Source: Pseudomonas antarctica (GTDB taxonomy: Bacteria > Pseudomonadota > Gammaproteobacteria > Pseudomonadales > Pseudomonadaceae). From it: 64,000 bases of DNA. A program made the position numbers and the translations under genes. Each line of letters opens with the position of its first letter. Within the stretch, counting starts at the first letter, position 1. A model generated the notes under the pieces. That model was not told the origin of the DNA, did not search any database, and saw only the letters and a program-made list of their open reading frames with translations. Below are positions 34,125-43,890 of this stretch, piece after piece. The stretch spans positions 1,736,001-1,800,000 of the forward strand of contig NZ_CP015600.1 of NCBI RefSeq assembly GCF_001647715.1. The letters are read 5' to 3'.

Positions 34125-35003
34125 ATGAAACGCCTTCCGCCGCTGCCTGCGTTGCACACCTTCTGGGTCACGGCCCAGTGCTGCAACTTCACCCGCGCCG
34201 CCGAACACCTGCACATCACCCAAGGTGCGGTGAGCCGGCAGATTGCCGGGTTGGAGCGCCATTTGGGCTACGCCTTGTTCCAGCGCCAGGCGCGGGGCTT
34301 GAGCCTGACCGAAGAAGGCCGCGAATGGTCGTTACGCGCACAGCAGGTGTTCGGCCTGATCGGCGATGCCGTGGAGCAAATCGGCCGTCGCCGCGAGACC
34401 TTGCAACTCAAGGCCTCCACCTGCGTGATGCGCTGGCTGCTGCCGCGCTTGATGCAGTGGCAAAAGGAGCGCCCGGATGTGCCGGTGGAACTCACCACCA
34501 CCGTGGCCTACACCGTGGACTTTCGCCGCGAGCAATTCGACGCGGCAGTGATCTATGCGCCCATCGCCGAGCAGTCGAGCGAGGCGCGGCACTTGTTTGA
34601 TGAGCAACTCACGCCGGTTTGCGCGCCTGCTTTGCTCGATGGTTTGCACACAGCGGCGGATTTGCAGCAACAGGTGCTGCTGCACCCCACACGCGATGAG
34701 CGCGATTGGGCGTTGTGGTTGAAGGCAGCCAATACGCGCTTGAGCAACCTGGCCCAGGGGCATCATTTCGAGACATTGGATTTGGCAATGACGGTGGCCT
34801 CCCAAGGGTCCGGGGTGGCGATTGGCGACAGTGCGTTGATTGGCGAGGATGTGAAGGCCGGGCGGTTGGCGACGCCGTTTGAACTGCGGGTGCCGACGGG
34901 GATGGGCTATTACCTGGTGTATCCGCCGGGGACTGAGCCGTCGGCTGGGCTGGAAGCACTGATGGATTGGTTGGTGAGCCAGGCACAACAGTCTTGGCAC
35001 TGA
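34125..35003 (+). CDS. LysR-family regulator, GcvA-like
   Basis: 292 residues. The N-terminus MKRLPPLPALHTFWVTAQCC, followed by NFTRAAEHLHITQGAVSRQIAGLE, is typical of GcvA-type LysR proteins. Then GLSLTEEGRE and an effector domain (about 90-290) with TVAYTVDFRREQFDAAVIY and MTVASQGSGVAIGDS. It is divergent from the aruI-like/aldehyde dehydrogenase operon with 110 bases between starts, so it most likely regulates that operon. A REP pair follows its stop. Confidence 0.87.
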   Translation: MKRLPPLPALHTFWVTAQCCNFTRAAEHLHITQGAVSRQIAGLERHLGYALFQRQARGLSLTEEGREWSLRAQQVFGLIGDAVEQIGRRRETLQLKASTCVMRWLLPRLMQWQKERPDVPVELTTTVAYTVDFRREQFDAAVIYAPIAEQSSEARHLFDEQLTPVCAPALLDGLHTAADLQQQVLLHPTRDERDWALWLKAANTRLSNLAQGHHFETLDLAMTVASQGSGVAIGDSALIGEDVKAGRLATPFELRVPTGMGYYLVYPPGTEPSAGLEALMDWLVSQAQQSWH

Positions 35004-35011
35004 AGATCCAA

Positions 35012-35100
35012 ATGTGAGCGCGGGCTTGCGCGCGAAAGCGATGTGTCAGTCAACGATGCTCTAACTGAACCAACGCCTTCGCGAGCAAGCCCGCTCCTAT
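35012..35100. repeat. REP pair (REPIN)
   Basis: Inverted REP palindromes, left GAGCGCGGGCTTGCGCGCG (diverged), right CGCGAGCAAGCCCGCTCC, between convergent genes. Confidence 0.85.
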
Positions 35101-35118
35101 CGTGTTGACCGCGCTCGG

Positions 35119-35733
35119 TCAGTAGCCGACCGTGAAACGCTGGCGCGAGTGCTTCGGTGTTTCCACTTCGTCGATCAGCGCGATGGCGTAGTCGGCAAAG
35201 CTGATCCAGCTACGGCCGTCGCTACTGACCAGCAAATCATCCTGACCCAGGCGGAATTTCCCGGTGCGCTCGGTTTCTACGAACTCTGCCGACGGCGACA
35301 GGAAGGTCCAATCCAGTTCCTTTTCCTCACGCAGCGCTGCCAGAAATTCAGCCCCTGCGCTGGCTTCGGCCTTGTACTCTGCCGGGAAGCCCGGGCTGTC
35401 GATCACGCGGCTGCCGCCTGGCAACAGCAGCGAACCGGCACCGCCCACCACCAGCAAGCGTTTCACACCCGCTTTCTTCACTGGACCGATCACGGCGCTG
35501 GCCGGCAGGGTGGCAAAGTGCGCCGCACTGATCACCACATCGTTGCCGCTAATGGCCTGTTGTAAGGCTTGCGCATCCAGGGCATCGACTTGTTTAACGG
35601 TGACACCCGGGCGGGCGGCCAGTTTGTCGGTATTACGGGCGAGGGCGGTGACGGTATGCCCACGGCGCAACGCTTCTTCCAGCAGTTGGCTACCAGCACG
35701 GCCGGTGGCCCCAATGATTGCGATCTTGCTCAT
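35119..35733 (-). CDS. NAD(P)H-binding oxidoreductase, atypical SDR (YwnB-like)
   Basis: 204-residue Rossmann protein. The start MSKIAIIGATGRAGSQLLEE gives the GxTGxxG dinucleotide motif of atypical SDRs related to YwnB, NmrA and flavin reductases. Further features are VVISAAHF, VKRLLVVGGAGSLL and LDWTFLSPSAEF. The classical YxxxK catalytic pair is not present, so it may be a reductase of another type or a redox sensor. It follows the degenerate MBL gene by 34 bases on the same strand, and both are divergent from the LysR gene at 36739. Confidence 0.83.
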   Translation of the reverse strand: MSKIAIIGATGRAGSQLLEEALRRGHTVTALARNTDKLAARPGVTVKQVDALDAQALQQAISGNDVVISAAHFATLPASAVIGPVKKAGVKRLLVVGGAGSLLLPGGSRVIDSPGFPAEYKAEASAGAEFLAALREEKELDWTFLSPSAEFVETERTGKFRLGQDDLLVSSDGRSWISFADYAIALIDEVETPKHSRQRFTVGY

Positions 35734-35767
35734 GACGTTCTCCAGTTCGTTAAAGGGTTAAAACCAT

Positions 35768-36634
35768 TCACCACTTCATTTCGCCCTTGGCGACTTTGGC
35801 ACCCAGTTCCAGGCTGCTCTCGTCCTCAAGGTTCGGGTAACGCTTTTTCATGGCTGCAATCAGTGCAGTCGAGTCCTTGGCCTTGGCGGTCTCTTCATCG
35901 AACGCCTTGATGTAGCCCGCAGTAAATGCCACGGACTGCACCGTCGGTGTGCCCAGGTAATGGCCCGGAATCACCGTGCTTGGTTTCAGGTCTTCGATGC
36001 GTTGCAAGGTCGCCAACCAGTCAGTGTGCGACTTTGCAGTTTGCGTGTCGGCCATCCATACGTGTGTGTTCTCAAAGACTACAACGCCCCCGACGACTGC
36101 CTTGATCGATGGAATCCACACAAACGTGCGGTCCGGTTGCGGGCCGTCCAGGCCGATCACTTCCAGCGTCTTGCCTTCCAGAGTCAGCGTATGGCCCTGC
36201 AACACTTGCGGGATAATCGCTTTGGATGGCTTGTCGGCGCCCAGTTTCGGCCCCCAGAACGCGAGTTTGTGTTCAGCGGTGGCCTTGATGTGGTCCACCA
36301 CCGGCTGCGAGGCCAGCACTTTGGCGTCGGGGAATGCGGTGGTCAGGGTGTCGAGGCCGAAGTAGAAATCCGGGTCGCCATCGCTGACGTAGATGGTGGT
36401 CAGGTGCTTGCCGCTGGCGCGGATCTTTGTCACAAGCTGCTCGGCTTGGGTTTTACCGAATTGCGCGTTCACCAGGATGACGTCGTGCTCGCCGCTGACC
36501 AGCACCGAGCTGACCGGCATCATTGCCGAGGTACCGGGGTTGTACGCATCCAGCTTCAGGTCGGCGGCAGCGGCATGGGCGGCGAATGCCAGAGCGGCCA
36601 TCGCGGTGGTCAATTGTTTGAGCGTCGAGATCAT
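35768..36634 (-). CDS. Exported MBL-fold protein with degenerate metal site
   Basis: 288 residues with a signal peptide (LTTAMAALAFAAHAAAA) and a metallo-beta-lactamase fold of the lactonase-like type. The loop that should read HxHxDH is YVSDGDPDFYFG: the first two histidines are replaced by Ser and Asp or Gly, and the last His by Phe. VIPGHYLG and FENTHVW retain other fold positions. Catalysis by a normal two-metal centre is therefore doubtful. I used the ATG at 36634 after GGAG; the longer TTG form is unlikely. In operon with the SDR-like gene, divergent from a LysR gene. Confidence 0.78.
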   Translation of the reverse strand: MISTLKQLTTAMAALAFAAHAAAADLKLDAYNPGTSAMMPVSSVLVSGEHDVILVNAQFGKTQAEQLVTKIRASGKHLTTIYVSDGDPDFYFGLDTLTTAFPDAKVLASQPVVDHIKATAEHKLAFWGPKLGADKPSKAIIPQVLQGHTLTLEGKTLEVIGLDGPQPDRTFVWIPSIKAVVGGVVVFENTHVWMADTQTAKSHTDWLATLQRIEDLKPSTVIPGHYLGTPTVQSVAFTAGYIKAFDEETAKAKDSTALIAAMKKRYPNLEDESSLELGAKVAKGEMKW

Positions 36635-36738
36635 GTGCAACTCCAGCAAGCGTTAAGTGATGGACACAGCATAGTTGCACTAAACGTCACAAAAAATGCC
36701 ATGATTAGACATAGTTTGTTTCTGAAATCGGGCAAATA

Positions 36739-37644
36739 ATGGATCGTCTCCAGGCAATGCGAGTGTTTGTTACGGTAGTCGACTTGGGGAGCCAGTCGGC
36801 CGCCGCTGATCATCTGGACCTATCGCGCCCGGTGGTGTCACGGTTTCTCGCCGAGCTTGAGGATTGGGTCGGCGCCCGTCTGATGCATCGCACCACTCGA
36901 AAACTCAGCCTCACCGCCGCCGGCGCAGAAATGCTGCCCCGCTGCCGCCAGATGCTGGAGCTGTGCAGTGATATGCAAGCGGCCGTCAGTGAGTCGGACG
37001 AAGCACCTCGCGGGCAGTTAAGGCTGAGTGTCAGCAGCTCGTTTGGCCAGGCGCAGTTGGCGGATGCGGTGGTTGAGTACGTTAAGCTGTACCCGTTGGT
37101 CAGTATTGATATGCAGATGCTCGACCGCACGGTGAACCTGGTGGATGAGCGCATCGACTTGGCCATCCGCACCAGTTTTGAACTGGACCCCAACCTCATC
37201 GCCCGCAAGTTGACACTCTGTCGCTCGGTGATCTGTGCATCGCCCGGTTACCTGCTGGAGCATCCGCAGCCTCGGCAAGTACGCGACCTGGCGGGGCACA
37301 ATTGCCTGACCCACTCTTACTTCGGCAAGAGTCTTTGGCACTTCACAGAGCATGGCGAGCCGGTGTCGGTGGCGGTGCAGGGCAGTATCAGCGCCAACGA
37401 GGCCAGTACGCTTTTGCGGGTGACATTGGCGGGGGCAGGGGTGGCGCGGCTCCCCAGTTACCAGGCCGGGGACTATATCCGCCGGGGTGAACTCGTGCGT
37501 TTGCTGCCCGAGGCCGAGCCGCAGCAAATGCATATTTACGCGGTCTATGCCTCACGAAAACACATGCCGTTAGCGTTGCGCAGCCTGCTGGATTTTCTGG
37601 TGCTCAGGTTTCCGCAAGAGCCTGTGTGGGACATTGGGCTCTGA
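36739..37644 (+). CDS. LysR-family regulator (CrgA-like subgroup)
   Basis: 301 residues. MDRLQAMRVFVTVVDLGSQS starts the winged helix-turn-helix, with LDLSRPVVSRFLAELEDWVGARL as recognition helix and wing. The effector domain includes GQLRLSVSSSFGQ and VDERIDLAIRTSF. The start is clear from the family. It is divergent from the MBL/SDR operon with 104 bases between starts, which it probably controls. Inducer unknown. Confidence 0.88.
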   Translation: MDRLQAMRVFVTVVDLGSQSAAADHLDLSRPVVSRFLAELEDWVGARLMHRTTRKLSLTAAGAEMLPRCRQMLELCSDMQAAVSESDEAPRGQLRLSVSSSFGQAQLADAVVEYVKLYPLVSIDMQMLDRTVNLVDERIDLAIRTSFELDPNLIARKLTLCRSVICASPGYLLEHPQPRQVRDLAGHNCLTHSYFGKSLWHFTEHGEPVSVAVQGSISANEASTLLRVTLAGAGVARLPSYQAGDYIRRGELVRLLPEAEPQQMHIYAVYASRKHMPLALRSLLDFLVLRFPQEPVWDIGL

Positions 37645-37742
37645 TCCGACATAAACATCTTGAATAGCGCCCAATAATGGCAACTCGCCCTGACTGACCT
37701 ATGCTTTAAACAGCACCGAGTCGATTCATTCAGAGGTGTGCC

Positions 37743-37919
37743 ATGACTCTAAAAATCAGAAAGTACCTGATGATTTTCATCCTGTCCGCCTTGGCCACCG
37801 CGCTGTATGGCACGGCGGCCTACCGGGTTGAACAGACCCGCATGCAGCCGACCTTTGCGATCAGCTGCCATCAGGACCTGTGCGTTCCGCGCACCGGCAG
37901 TTTCAGCGCGCTCAGGTAG
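37743..37919 (+). CDS. 58-residue small membrane or exported protein
   Basis: Starts MTLKIRKYLMIFILSALATA, a basic N-terminus and one hydrophobic helix, with AGAGGTG before the ATG. The outer part, about 28 residues, contains two cysteines in CHQDLC and could form a disulfide loop. The last 8 bases overlap the 3' end of the convergent pobR gene. Function unknown. Confidence 0.6.
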   Translation: MTLKIRKYLMIFILSALATALYGTAAYRVEQTRMQPTFAISCHQDLCVPRTGSFSALR

Positions 37920-38787
37920 GCTGCTCGGCCTTCAGTTGCTCGCGAAATGCCTTGGGCGAAAACCCGACCCGGCGGCGGAACAGCCGTGAGAAGTTAGTCG
38001 GGTCGGAGAACCCCAACACCTCCGACATCTCATTGATCGTCATGCTGGTGTAGGTCAGCAGGCGCTTGGCTTCCAGGAGCTGGCGGTCATGCATGATCTG
38101 CAGCGCCGGCTGCCCGCCCAATTCCCGACACGTACCGTTCAGGTGTGAGACCGAAATGCCCAGCTTGTGGGCCAGGTCCTCGATCTTCGGGTGTTCGCGG
38201 TAGTGTTGTTCGACCAACTGGGTAAAACGCCGGAAATATTCACGGCCACGCGGTGCTCGCGGGTGGCGGCGCTGGATAGCCTGGCGGCTGATCCATACCA
38301 GCAGCACGCTCACCAGCGCGTGCATCATCATGTCGCGCGCCGGTTGCTCATCGGCGTATTCGCTCTGCAGGCGGGTGAACAGGCTGTTGAGGTAGTCGCT
38401 GTCCTTGCCGGCCGGGTAATTGCCCAGTGCCTGCAAACCGTCAACCGTTGCACCCAGTTGCGCCTGCAAGTGGCTGACCAGCGGCGCCGCCAGGGTCACT
38501 ACGTAACCTTCCACATCCTCGGAAAAACGAAACCCATGCACACACAGGGGCGGCAACACCTGCAAGGTCGACTCGCTCAGTGTGGTGCGCTGGCCTTCGA
38601 TTTCCAGTTGTGCCTGGCCTTTGTGTACGTACAACAACTGGCACAGATCCGCGTGCCGGTGGGGCTGGATTTCCCACTGGTATTCCCGACTCCGCCGGGA
38701 GATGGTTTCGCAGTGCAACAAATCGGGTGTCGGCCATTGCTGGCTTTCCCCGTAAAGCTTGAAGACCGGAATCGCGGTTTTGGTCAT
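37912..38787 (-). CDS. pobR: AraC-family activator PobR
   Basis: 291-residue AraC/XylS regulator. The N-terminal cupin-like sensing domain (about 1-170) has HRHADLCQLLYVHKG. The C-terminal pair of helix-turn-helix motifs (about 185-285) includes IEDLAHKLGISVSHLNGTCR and MSEVLGFSDPTNFSRLFRRR. It is divergent from pobA by 180 bases, the arrangement known in pseudomonads, where the AraC-type PobR activates pobA in response to 4-hydroxybenzoate. Confidence 0.9.
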   Translation of the reverse strand: MTKTAIPVFKLYGESQQWPTPDLLHCETISRRSREYQWEIQPHRHADLCQLLYVHKGQAQLEIEGQRTTLSESTLQVLPPLCVHGFRFSEDVEGYVVTLAAPLVSHLQAQLGATVDGLQALGNYPAGKDSDYLNSLFTRLQSEYADEQPARDMMMHALVSVLLVWISRQAIQRRHPRAPRGREYFRRFTQLVEQHYREHPKIEDLAHKLGISVSHLNGTCRELGGQPALQIMHDRQLLEAKRLLTYTSMTINEMSEVLGFSDPTNFSRLFRRRVGFSPKAFREQLKAEQPT

Positions 38788-38946
38788 GGTTTCAATCCGA
38801 TACTCAGGATAGTGGTGCGGTAATCGCCCCGATTGGCAAAAAGCGCAGGCTTTGTCGCAGTTTTCACCTTCTTATGCTGCCCGCTCAAGTGAAAAATGTC
38901 AGCCACAAGACCAATGACAACTCTTTCACTTGATCCGTTCGGGTGA

Positions 38947-40161
<1,215 letters not shown>

Positions 40162-40227
40162 CCTGCTATCGTATCGAGCATTCCCGCTGGCTGCCTTTTC
40201 CAGCGGGCCCTGCTCGAAGGTTATGCC

Positions 40228-41745
40228 GTGACCAATCTCAATCAGCCTGCTCAACCCGTTCCCGCCGTACGCAGCGTCCTTGCCGCCTTGATGATGGCGA
40301 TCTTTCTCGGCGCCCTGGACCAGACCATTGTGGCCGTGTCCATGCCGGCTATTTCCGCGCAATTTCATGACGTCAACCTGCTGGCCTGGGTGATCTCCGG
40401 CTACATGGTGGCGATGACGGTGGCAGTGCCGATCTACGGCAAGCTGGGTGATTTGTACGGGCGTCGCCCGATGATGCTGATCGGCATGGGCGTGTTCACC
40501 CTGGCGTCACTGTTCTGCGGTATGGCGCAGAGCATGGAACAACTGGTGCTGGCGCGGATTCTCCAGGGCATTGGCGCCGGCGGCATGATCTCGGTAAGCC
40601 AGGCGATCATCGGCGACATTATTCCACCCCGTGAGCGCGGGCGTTATCAAGGCTACTTCAGCAGCATGTACGCGGTGGCCAGCGTGGCCGGGCCGGTGCT
40701 GGGCGGGTATATGACCGAGTACCTGTCCTGGCGCTGGGTGTTTTTGATCAACCTGCCGCTGGGTGCCGGTGCCTGGTACGTGGCCCATCGCACCCTGGTG
40801 GGGCTGCCGGTGCCGCAGCGCAAGCCGGTCATCGATTACCTCGGCACCGTGCTGATGATCATTGGCCTGACGGCCTTGCTGTTGGGCATTACTGAAATCG
40901 GCCAGGGCCATCATTGGCGTGACGAGCAAGTGCTGGGGCTGCTGGTGTGTGCCCTGGTGGCGCTCAGCGTGTTTGTCTGGCACGAACGCCGTGCGCGCGA
41001 GCCCTTGTTGCCGATGCACCTGTTCGCCAACCGCAGCGCGGTGCTGTGCTGGTGCACGATTTTCTTCACCAGCTTCCAGGCGATTTCCCTGACAGTGTTG
41101 ATGCCTTTGCGTTATCAGACGGTGACCGGCTCCGGTGCCGACAGTGCCGCATTGCACCTGTTGCCGCTGGCCATGGGGTTGCCGATGGGCGCTTATTTCG
41201 CCGGGCGGATGACCTCGGTGACCGGGCGCTATAAACCGATGATCCTCACGGGGGCGCTGTTGAGTCCTTTCGCGATTCTTGGCATGGCCTACAGTGCGCC
41301 GCAGGCGGTTGGGCTGACGGCGGTGTTTATGCTGCTGTGTGGGATTGCTGCCGGTATGCAGTTTCCGACGTCGTTGGTCGGGACGCAGAATTCGGTGGAG
41401 CAGCGCGATATCGGCGTCGCCACCAGTACCACCAACCTCTTCCGCTCGTTGGGTGGGGCAGTGGGCGTGGCCTGCATGTCGGCGCTGTTGCTGGCGTTGT
41501 TGCAGGACTCGAGTTTTGCGCATTTGGCCAGCGGTGCGTGGGTGGCCGAAGGCAGTTCCGGGAATGTGCTGCTTGACGGCCTGAACGCCGCCCCAGGCCC
41601 AGCGCAAGATGCGCTGCGCGGGGAGTTGGCAGTGACGTTCCGGCATTTGTTGATGGTGAGTGCGGCAGTGTCGCTGTTGGGGTTGGCGGCAGCGATTGCC
41701 ATGCCGAACCGTGTGCTGCGCGGCCGCGAAGACAAAGCCAAGTAA
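40228..41745 (+). CDS. DHA2-family MFS exporter (EmrB/QacA type)
   Basis: 505-residue inner-membrane drug:H+ antiporter with about 14 hydrophobic segments. Signatures: ALDQTIVAVSMPAIS (motif D1), GKLGDLYGRRPMML (motif A), RILQGIGAGGM (motif B) and YAVASVAGPVLGGYMTEYLS (motif C). The start is GTG at 40228. It lies 66 bases after pobA on the same strand. Co-regulation with pobA, for instance to export aromatic acids, is possible but not shown. No membrane-fusion partner gene is adjacent. Confidence 0.87.
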   Translation: MTNLNQPAQPVPAVRSVLAALMMAIFLGALDQTIVAVSMPAISAQFHDVNLLAWVISGYMVAMTVAVPIYGKLGDLYGRRPMMLIGMGVFTLASLFCGMAQSMEQLVLARILQGIGAGGMISVSQAIIGDIIPPRERGRYQGYFSSMYAVASVAGPVLGGYMTEYLSWRWVFLINLPLGAGAWYVAHRTLVGLPVPQRKPVIDYLGTVLMIIGLTALLLGITEIGQGHHWRDEQVLGLLVCALVALSVFVWHERRAREPLLPMHLFANRSAVLCWCTIFFTSFQAISLTVLMPLRYQTVTGSGADSAALHLLPLAMGLPMGAYFAGRMTSVTGRYKPMILTGALLSPFAILGMAYSAPQAVGLTAVFMLLCGIAAGMQFPTSLVGTQNSVEQRDIGVATSTTNLFRSLGGAVGVACMSALLLALLQDSSFAHLASGAWVAEGSSGNVLLDGLNAAPGPAQDALRGELAVTFRHLLMVSAAVSLLGLAAAIAMPNRVLRGREDKAK

Positions 41746-41767
41746 CTGATACAACCATGATCAAACG

Positions 41768-41793
41768 GTGGGTGCTGGCTTGCCGGCACCCAC
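41768..41793. repeat. Single REP hairpin
   Basis: GTGGGTGCTGGC-TT-GCCGGCACCCAC: 12-bp stem with compensated A-to-T change relative to the copy at 25097-25122; the flanking ATGATCAAACG is shared too. Confidence 0.85.
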
Positions 41794-41816
41794 AGTCAAT
41801 CGCCTTTCAATGCAGA

Positions 41817-42653
41817 TCAGGGGCTGTAATACCCGACCGCCACCATGAAATGCCCGGCCTTGCGCAGGTAAGCGTGCTTGTTCTCGACCTTGTCGGTCAC
41901 CGGGTTTTTCCAGCGGTACTTGTACTCACCCTGGTCCTGCTCAGCCATTATCTTGAGGATCGGCTCACCCACCGGCTTGCCGTCGGGGTCCTTGATCTTG
42001 CCGAAGTCGGTATTGACCAGCCGCACGTTCGTGCCATGCGCTACGTAGCGCCCGGTATTCAGGTCGACCACAAACACATACAAGTCATCCTGCAGGAACC
42101 CACCCTGCAATGAGTTGATCGCCTTGAGCGTGCCGGCTTCATCCTTGACCAGCGCCGTTACCGCCTTGTCGCGCAAAGCGCGTGCATGTTCCGGCGTGGC
42201 CCGTGGCAGGTAGTAACCCACCGCCAGGATGCGTTCGCCCACACGTTGATAGAACACGTGTTTGTGCTCAACCTTGCCATCGTTCCAGTTCTGCCAGCGG
42301 TAGTCGGCCTGTTGGATGCCCTGGCCCTCGGGGACGGCCAGTGCCTGTTTGAACGAGGCTTGCAAATCCGGTCCGAGTTGCTCGAACACATCACGGCCGA
42401 TCAAGGCGGAGGACGGCCCGCCGCTGGCCAGCAACACGCCCTGGGTATCGACCACGAACACATAGCGGTCATGGTCGACAAACTCGCCCTGACGGCTGAA
42501 CGCGGCGAACGCCTTGTCGCCATTGCTCTGGTAAAAGGCCAAGGCCCTTTCCAGCAAGGCTTTGGCGGCCTGGGCGTCCTCATTCTGAGTCGCCGCGTGC
42601 ACCTGGCTGAAACACAACAGCAGCAGCCAGGTGATTCGCAAGAGTCCCTTCAT
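41817..42653 (-). CDS. Periplasmic double Cache-domain protein
   Basis: 278 residues: a signal peptide (LLRITWLLLLCFSQVHA) and two tandem single-Cache domains of the sCache_2 type, about 25-150 and 155-278. Each has the core YVFVVD motif (DRYVFVVDTQGVLLASGG and DLYVFVVDLNTGRYVAHG) and ends with a YRW...KHAYL/F...VGYY pattern. Cache domains bind small ligands, usually as sensors. Here there is no transmembrane or signalling output domain, so it may deliver a ligand to another protein. It is 49 bases downstream of the pheC-like gene on the same strand. Confidence 0.82.
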   Translation of the reverse strand: MKGLLRITWLLLLCFSQVHAATQNEDAQAAKALLERALAFYQSNGDKAFAAFSRQGEFVDHDRYVFVVDTQGVLLASGGPSSALIGRDVFEQLGPDLQASFKQALAVPEGQGIQQADYRWQNWNDGKVEHKHVFYQRVGERILAVGYYLPRATPEHARALRDKAVTALVKDEAGTLKAINSLQGGFLQDDLYVFVVDLNTGRYVAHGTNVRLVNTDFGKIKDPDGKPVGEPILKIMAEQDQGEYKYRWKNPVTDKVENKHAYLRKAGHFMVAVGYYSP

Positions 42654-42702
42654 TCCCCATCCCTCATTATTGTTGGTGTGACAACAGCGTAGTCGCTCCC
42701 GC

Positions 42703-43476
42703 TCAGGGCGCCGCCAGCCACTGGTTGACGATGCCGTCGTACACCCCGGTGGCCACGCTCAAATGCAGCCATTGGTCGACATAGCTTTTCCATGCCACAT
42801 CATCGCGGGGCAGCAGGAAGGCTTTTTCGCTGTACTGCATTTGCCGCTCGGGGTTGACCGCGCACAGCCCGGGCTTGAGCTTCTGCTGGAAGCGCGCCTC
42901 GCTGGCGTCGGTGATCATCACGTCGGCCTTGCCTGCGAGCAGCTCGTCGAAGATCGTCACGTTATCGTGCAGGCGGATTTGCGCCTGGCCCAGATGTGCG
43001 CGCGCAAACACTTCATTGGTGCCGCCCGCCGGTTCAATCACGCGCACCTGCGGCTGGTTGATCTGCTCGACGGTCTGGTAACGCTGCACATCGGCGCAGC
43101 GCACCAGCGGGATTTTTCCGTCGACGCCAAGGGCCTGGCTGAAGAAGGCTTTTTTCTGGCGCTCAAGGGACACGGAAATGCCGCCCACGGCGATGTCGCA
43201 GCGCTGTGCCAGGAAGTCCGGCATCAGGGTTTTCCAGGTGGTGGGCACCCAGGTGATTTTCGCATTCAGGCTCTTGGCCAGGGATTCGGCCATGGCAATG
43301 TCGATGCCTTCATAACGGCCATCGGCGCGCAGTGACGAGTAGGGCTTGTAGTCGCCGGTGGTGCAGACCGTGAGCGTGCCGCGCTGCAGCACGTCATCGA
43401 GGCGCGAGGTGGGGGTGTCGGCCAGGGCGGTGGTTGCCACACTCGCCAGTGTGCACAGGGCTAGAAAAGCTTTCAT
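42703..43476 (-). CDS. pheC: Periplasmic cyclohexadienyl dehydratase, PheC-like
   Basis: 257 residues of the periplasmic binding-protein fold with a signal peptide (MKAFLALCTLASVATTALA). From memory of P. aeruginosa PheC it matches in CTTGDYKPYSS, VGGISVSLERQKKAFFS, GGTNEVFARAHL, DNVTIFDELLAGKADVMITD and EKAFLLPRDD. The DASEAR segment keeps the Glu that I recall as general acid of PheC. Such enzymes dehydrate arogenate and decarboxylate prephenate, giving phenylalanine or phenylpyruvate in the periplasm. An amino-acid-binding role is the alternative. A perfect palindrome lies 20 bases upstream. Confidence 0.75.
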   Translation of the reverse strand: MKAFLALCTLASVATTALADTPTSRLDDVLQRGTLTVCTTGDYKPYSSLRADGRYEGIDIAMAESLAKSLNAKITWVPTTWKTLMPDFLAQRCDIAVGGISVSLERQKKAFFSQALGVDGKIPLVRCADVQRYQTVEQINQPQVRVIEPAGGTNEVFARAHLGQAQIRLHDNVTIFDELLAGKADVMITDASEARFQQKLKPGLCAVNPERQMQYSEKAFLLPRDDVAWKSYVDQWLHLSVATGVYDGIVNQWLAAP

Positions 43477-43890
43477 GCGGTCGAATCCTTGGGGGCATGA
43501 TCGGGGCGATCATTATTTCCAGCTGAGCGACAAGGTAGCAAGAGCTACGGAATGTTTAGCCAGGTTGCAACCAAACTCCATCAACCCTGAATTTAACCGC
43601 CTGTCCAGGCGTGTGACGCTGCCGGGCATCTGGCTCACTGTGATTTGCGCATGGACGATTCCCCCGACACTCACCCCGCGACATTGCCTGGCGCCTTTGC
43701 GCCGAGCCGTCCGGCCGATGTCGAGGCGCTACCTTCCGAGCTGGCTTTCTGGGCCCTGTTCCACTGCCGACACGCACGCCCACCAGATACTTTTCTCCTA
43801 CGTTGATCCGCCACATGGATGACGCGCACCCGTGCGCATCTGCCCGGCAGCGCCTGTGTGCCTGCCTGACGCAAACGTATGAGAATTCCC
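43477..43890. promoter_or_regulatory. Intergenic region between pheC-like and glutamine synthetase-like genes
   Basis: About 414 bases between divergent genes. No gene is supported, although a 51-codon ORF at 43651-43806 is open. The palindrome at 43497-43513 lies at its left end. The rest is ordinary GC-rich sequence in which I cannot place promoters. Confidence 0.4.
43497..43513. promoter_or_regulatory. Perfect palindrome upstream of pheC-like gene
   Basis: ATGATCG-GGG-CGATCAT: 7-bp perfect arms, 20 bases before the start codon and near the ribosome site. A candidate operator. Confidence 0.5.

Noticed and set aside
43651..43806. 51-codon ORF upstream of the glutamine synthetase-like gene
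   Set aside because: No ribosome site, composition resembles random GC-rich sequence, no conserved feature seen.
43358..43822. 154-codon frame across the pheC-like start
   Set aside because: Overlaps a well supported gene on the other strand and has no domain or ribosome site.
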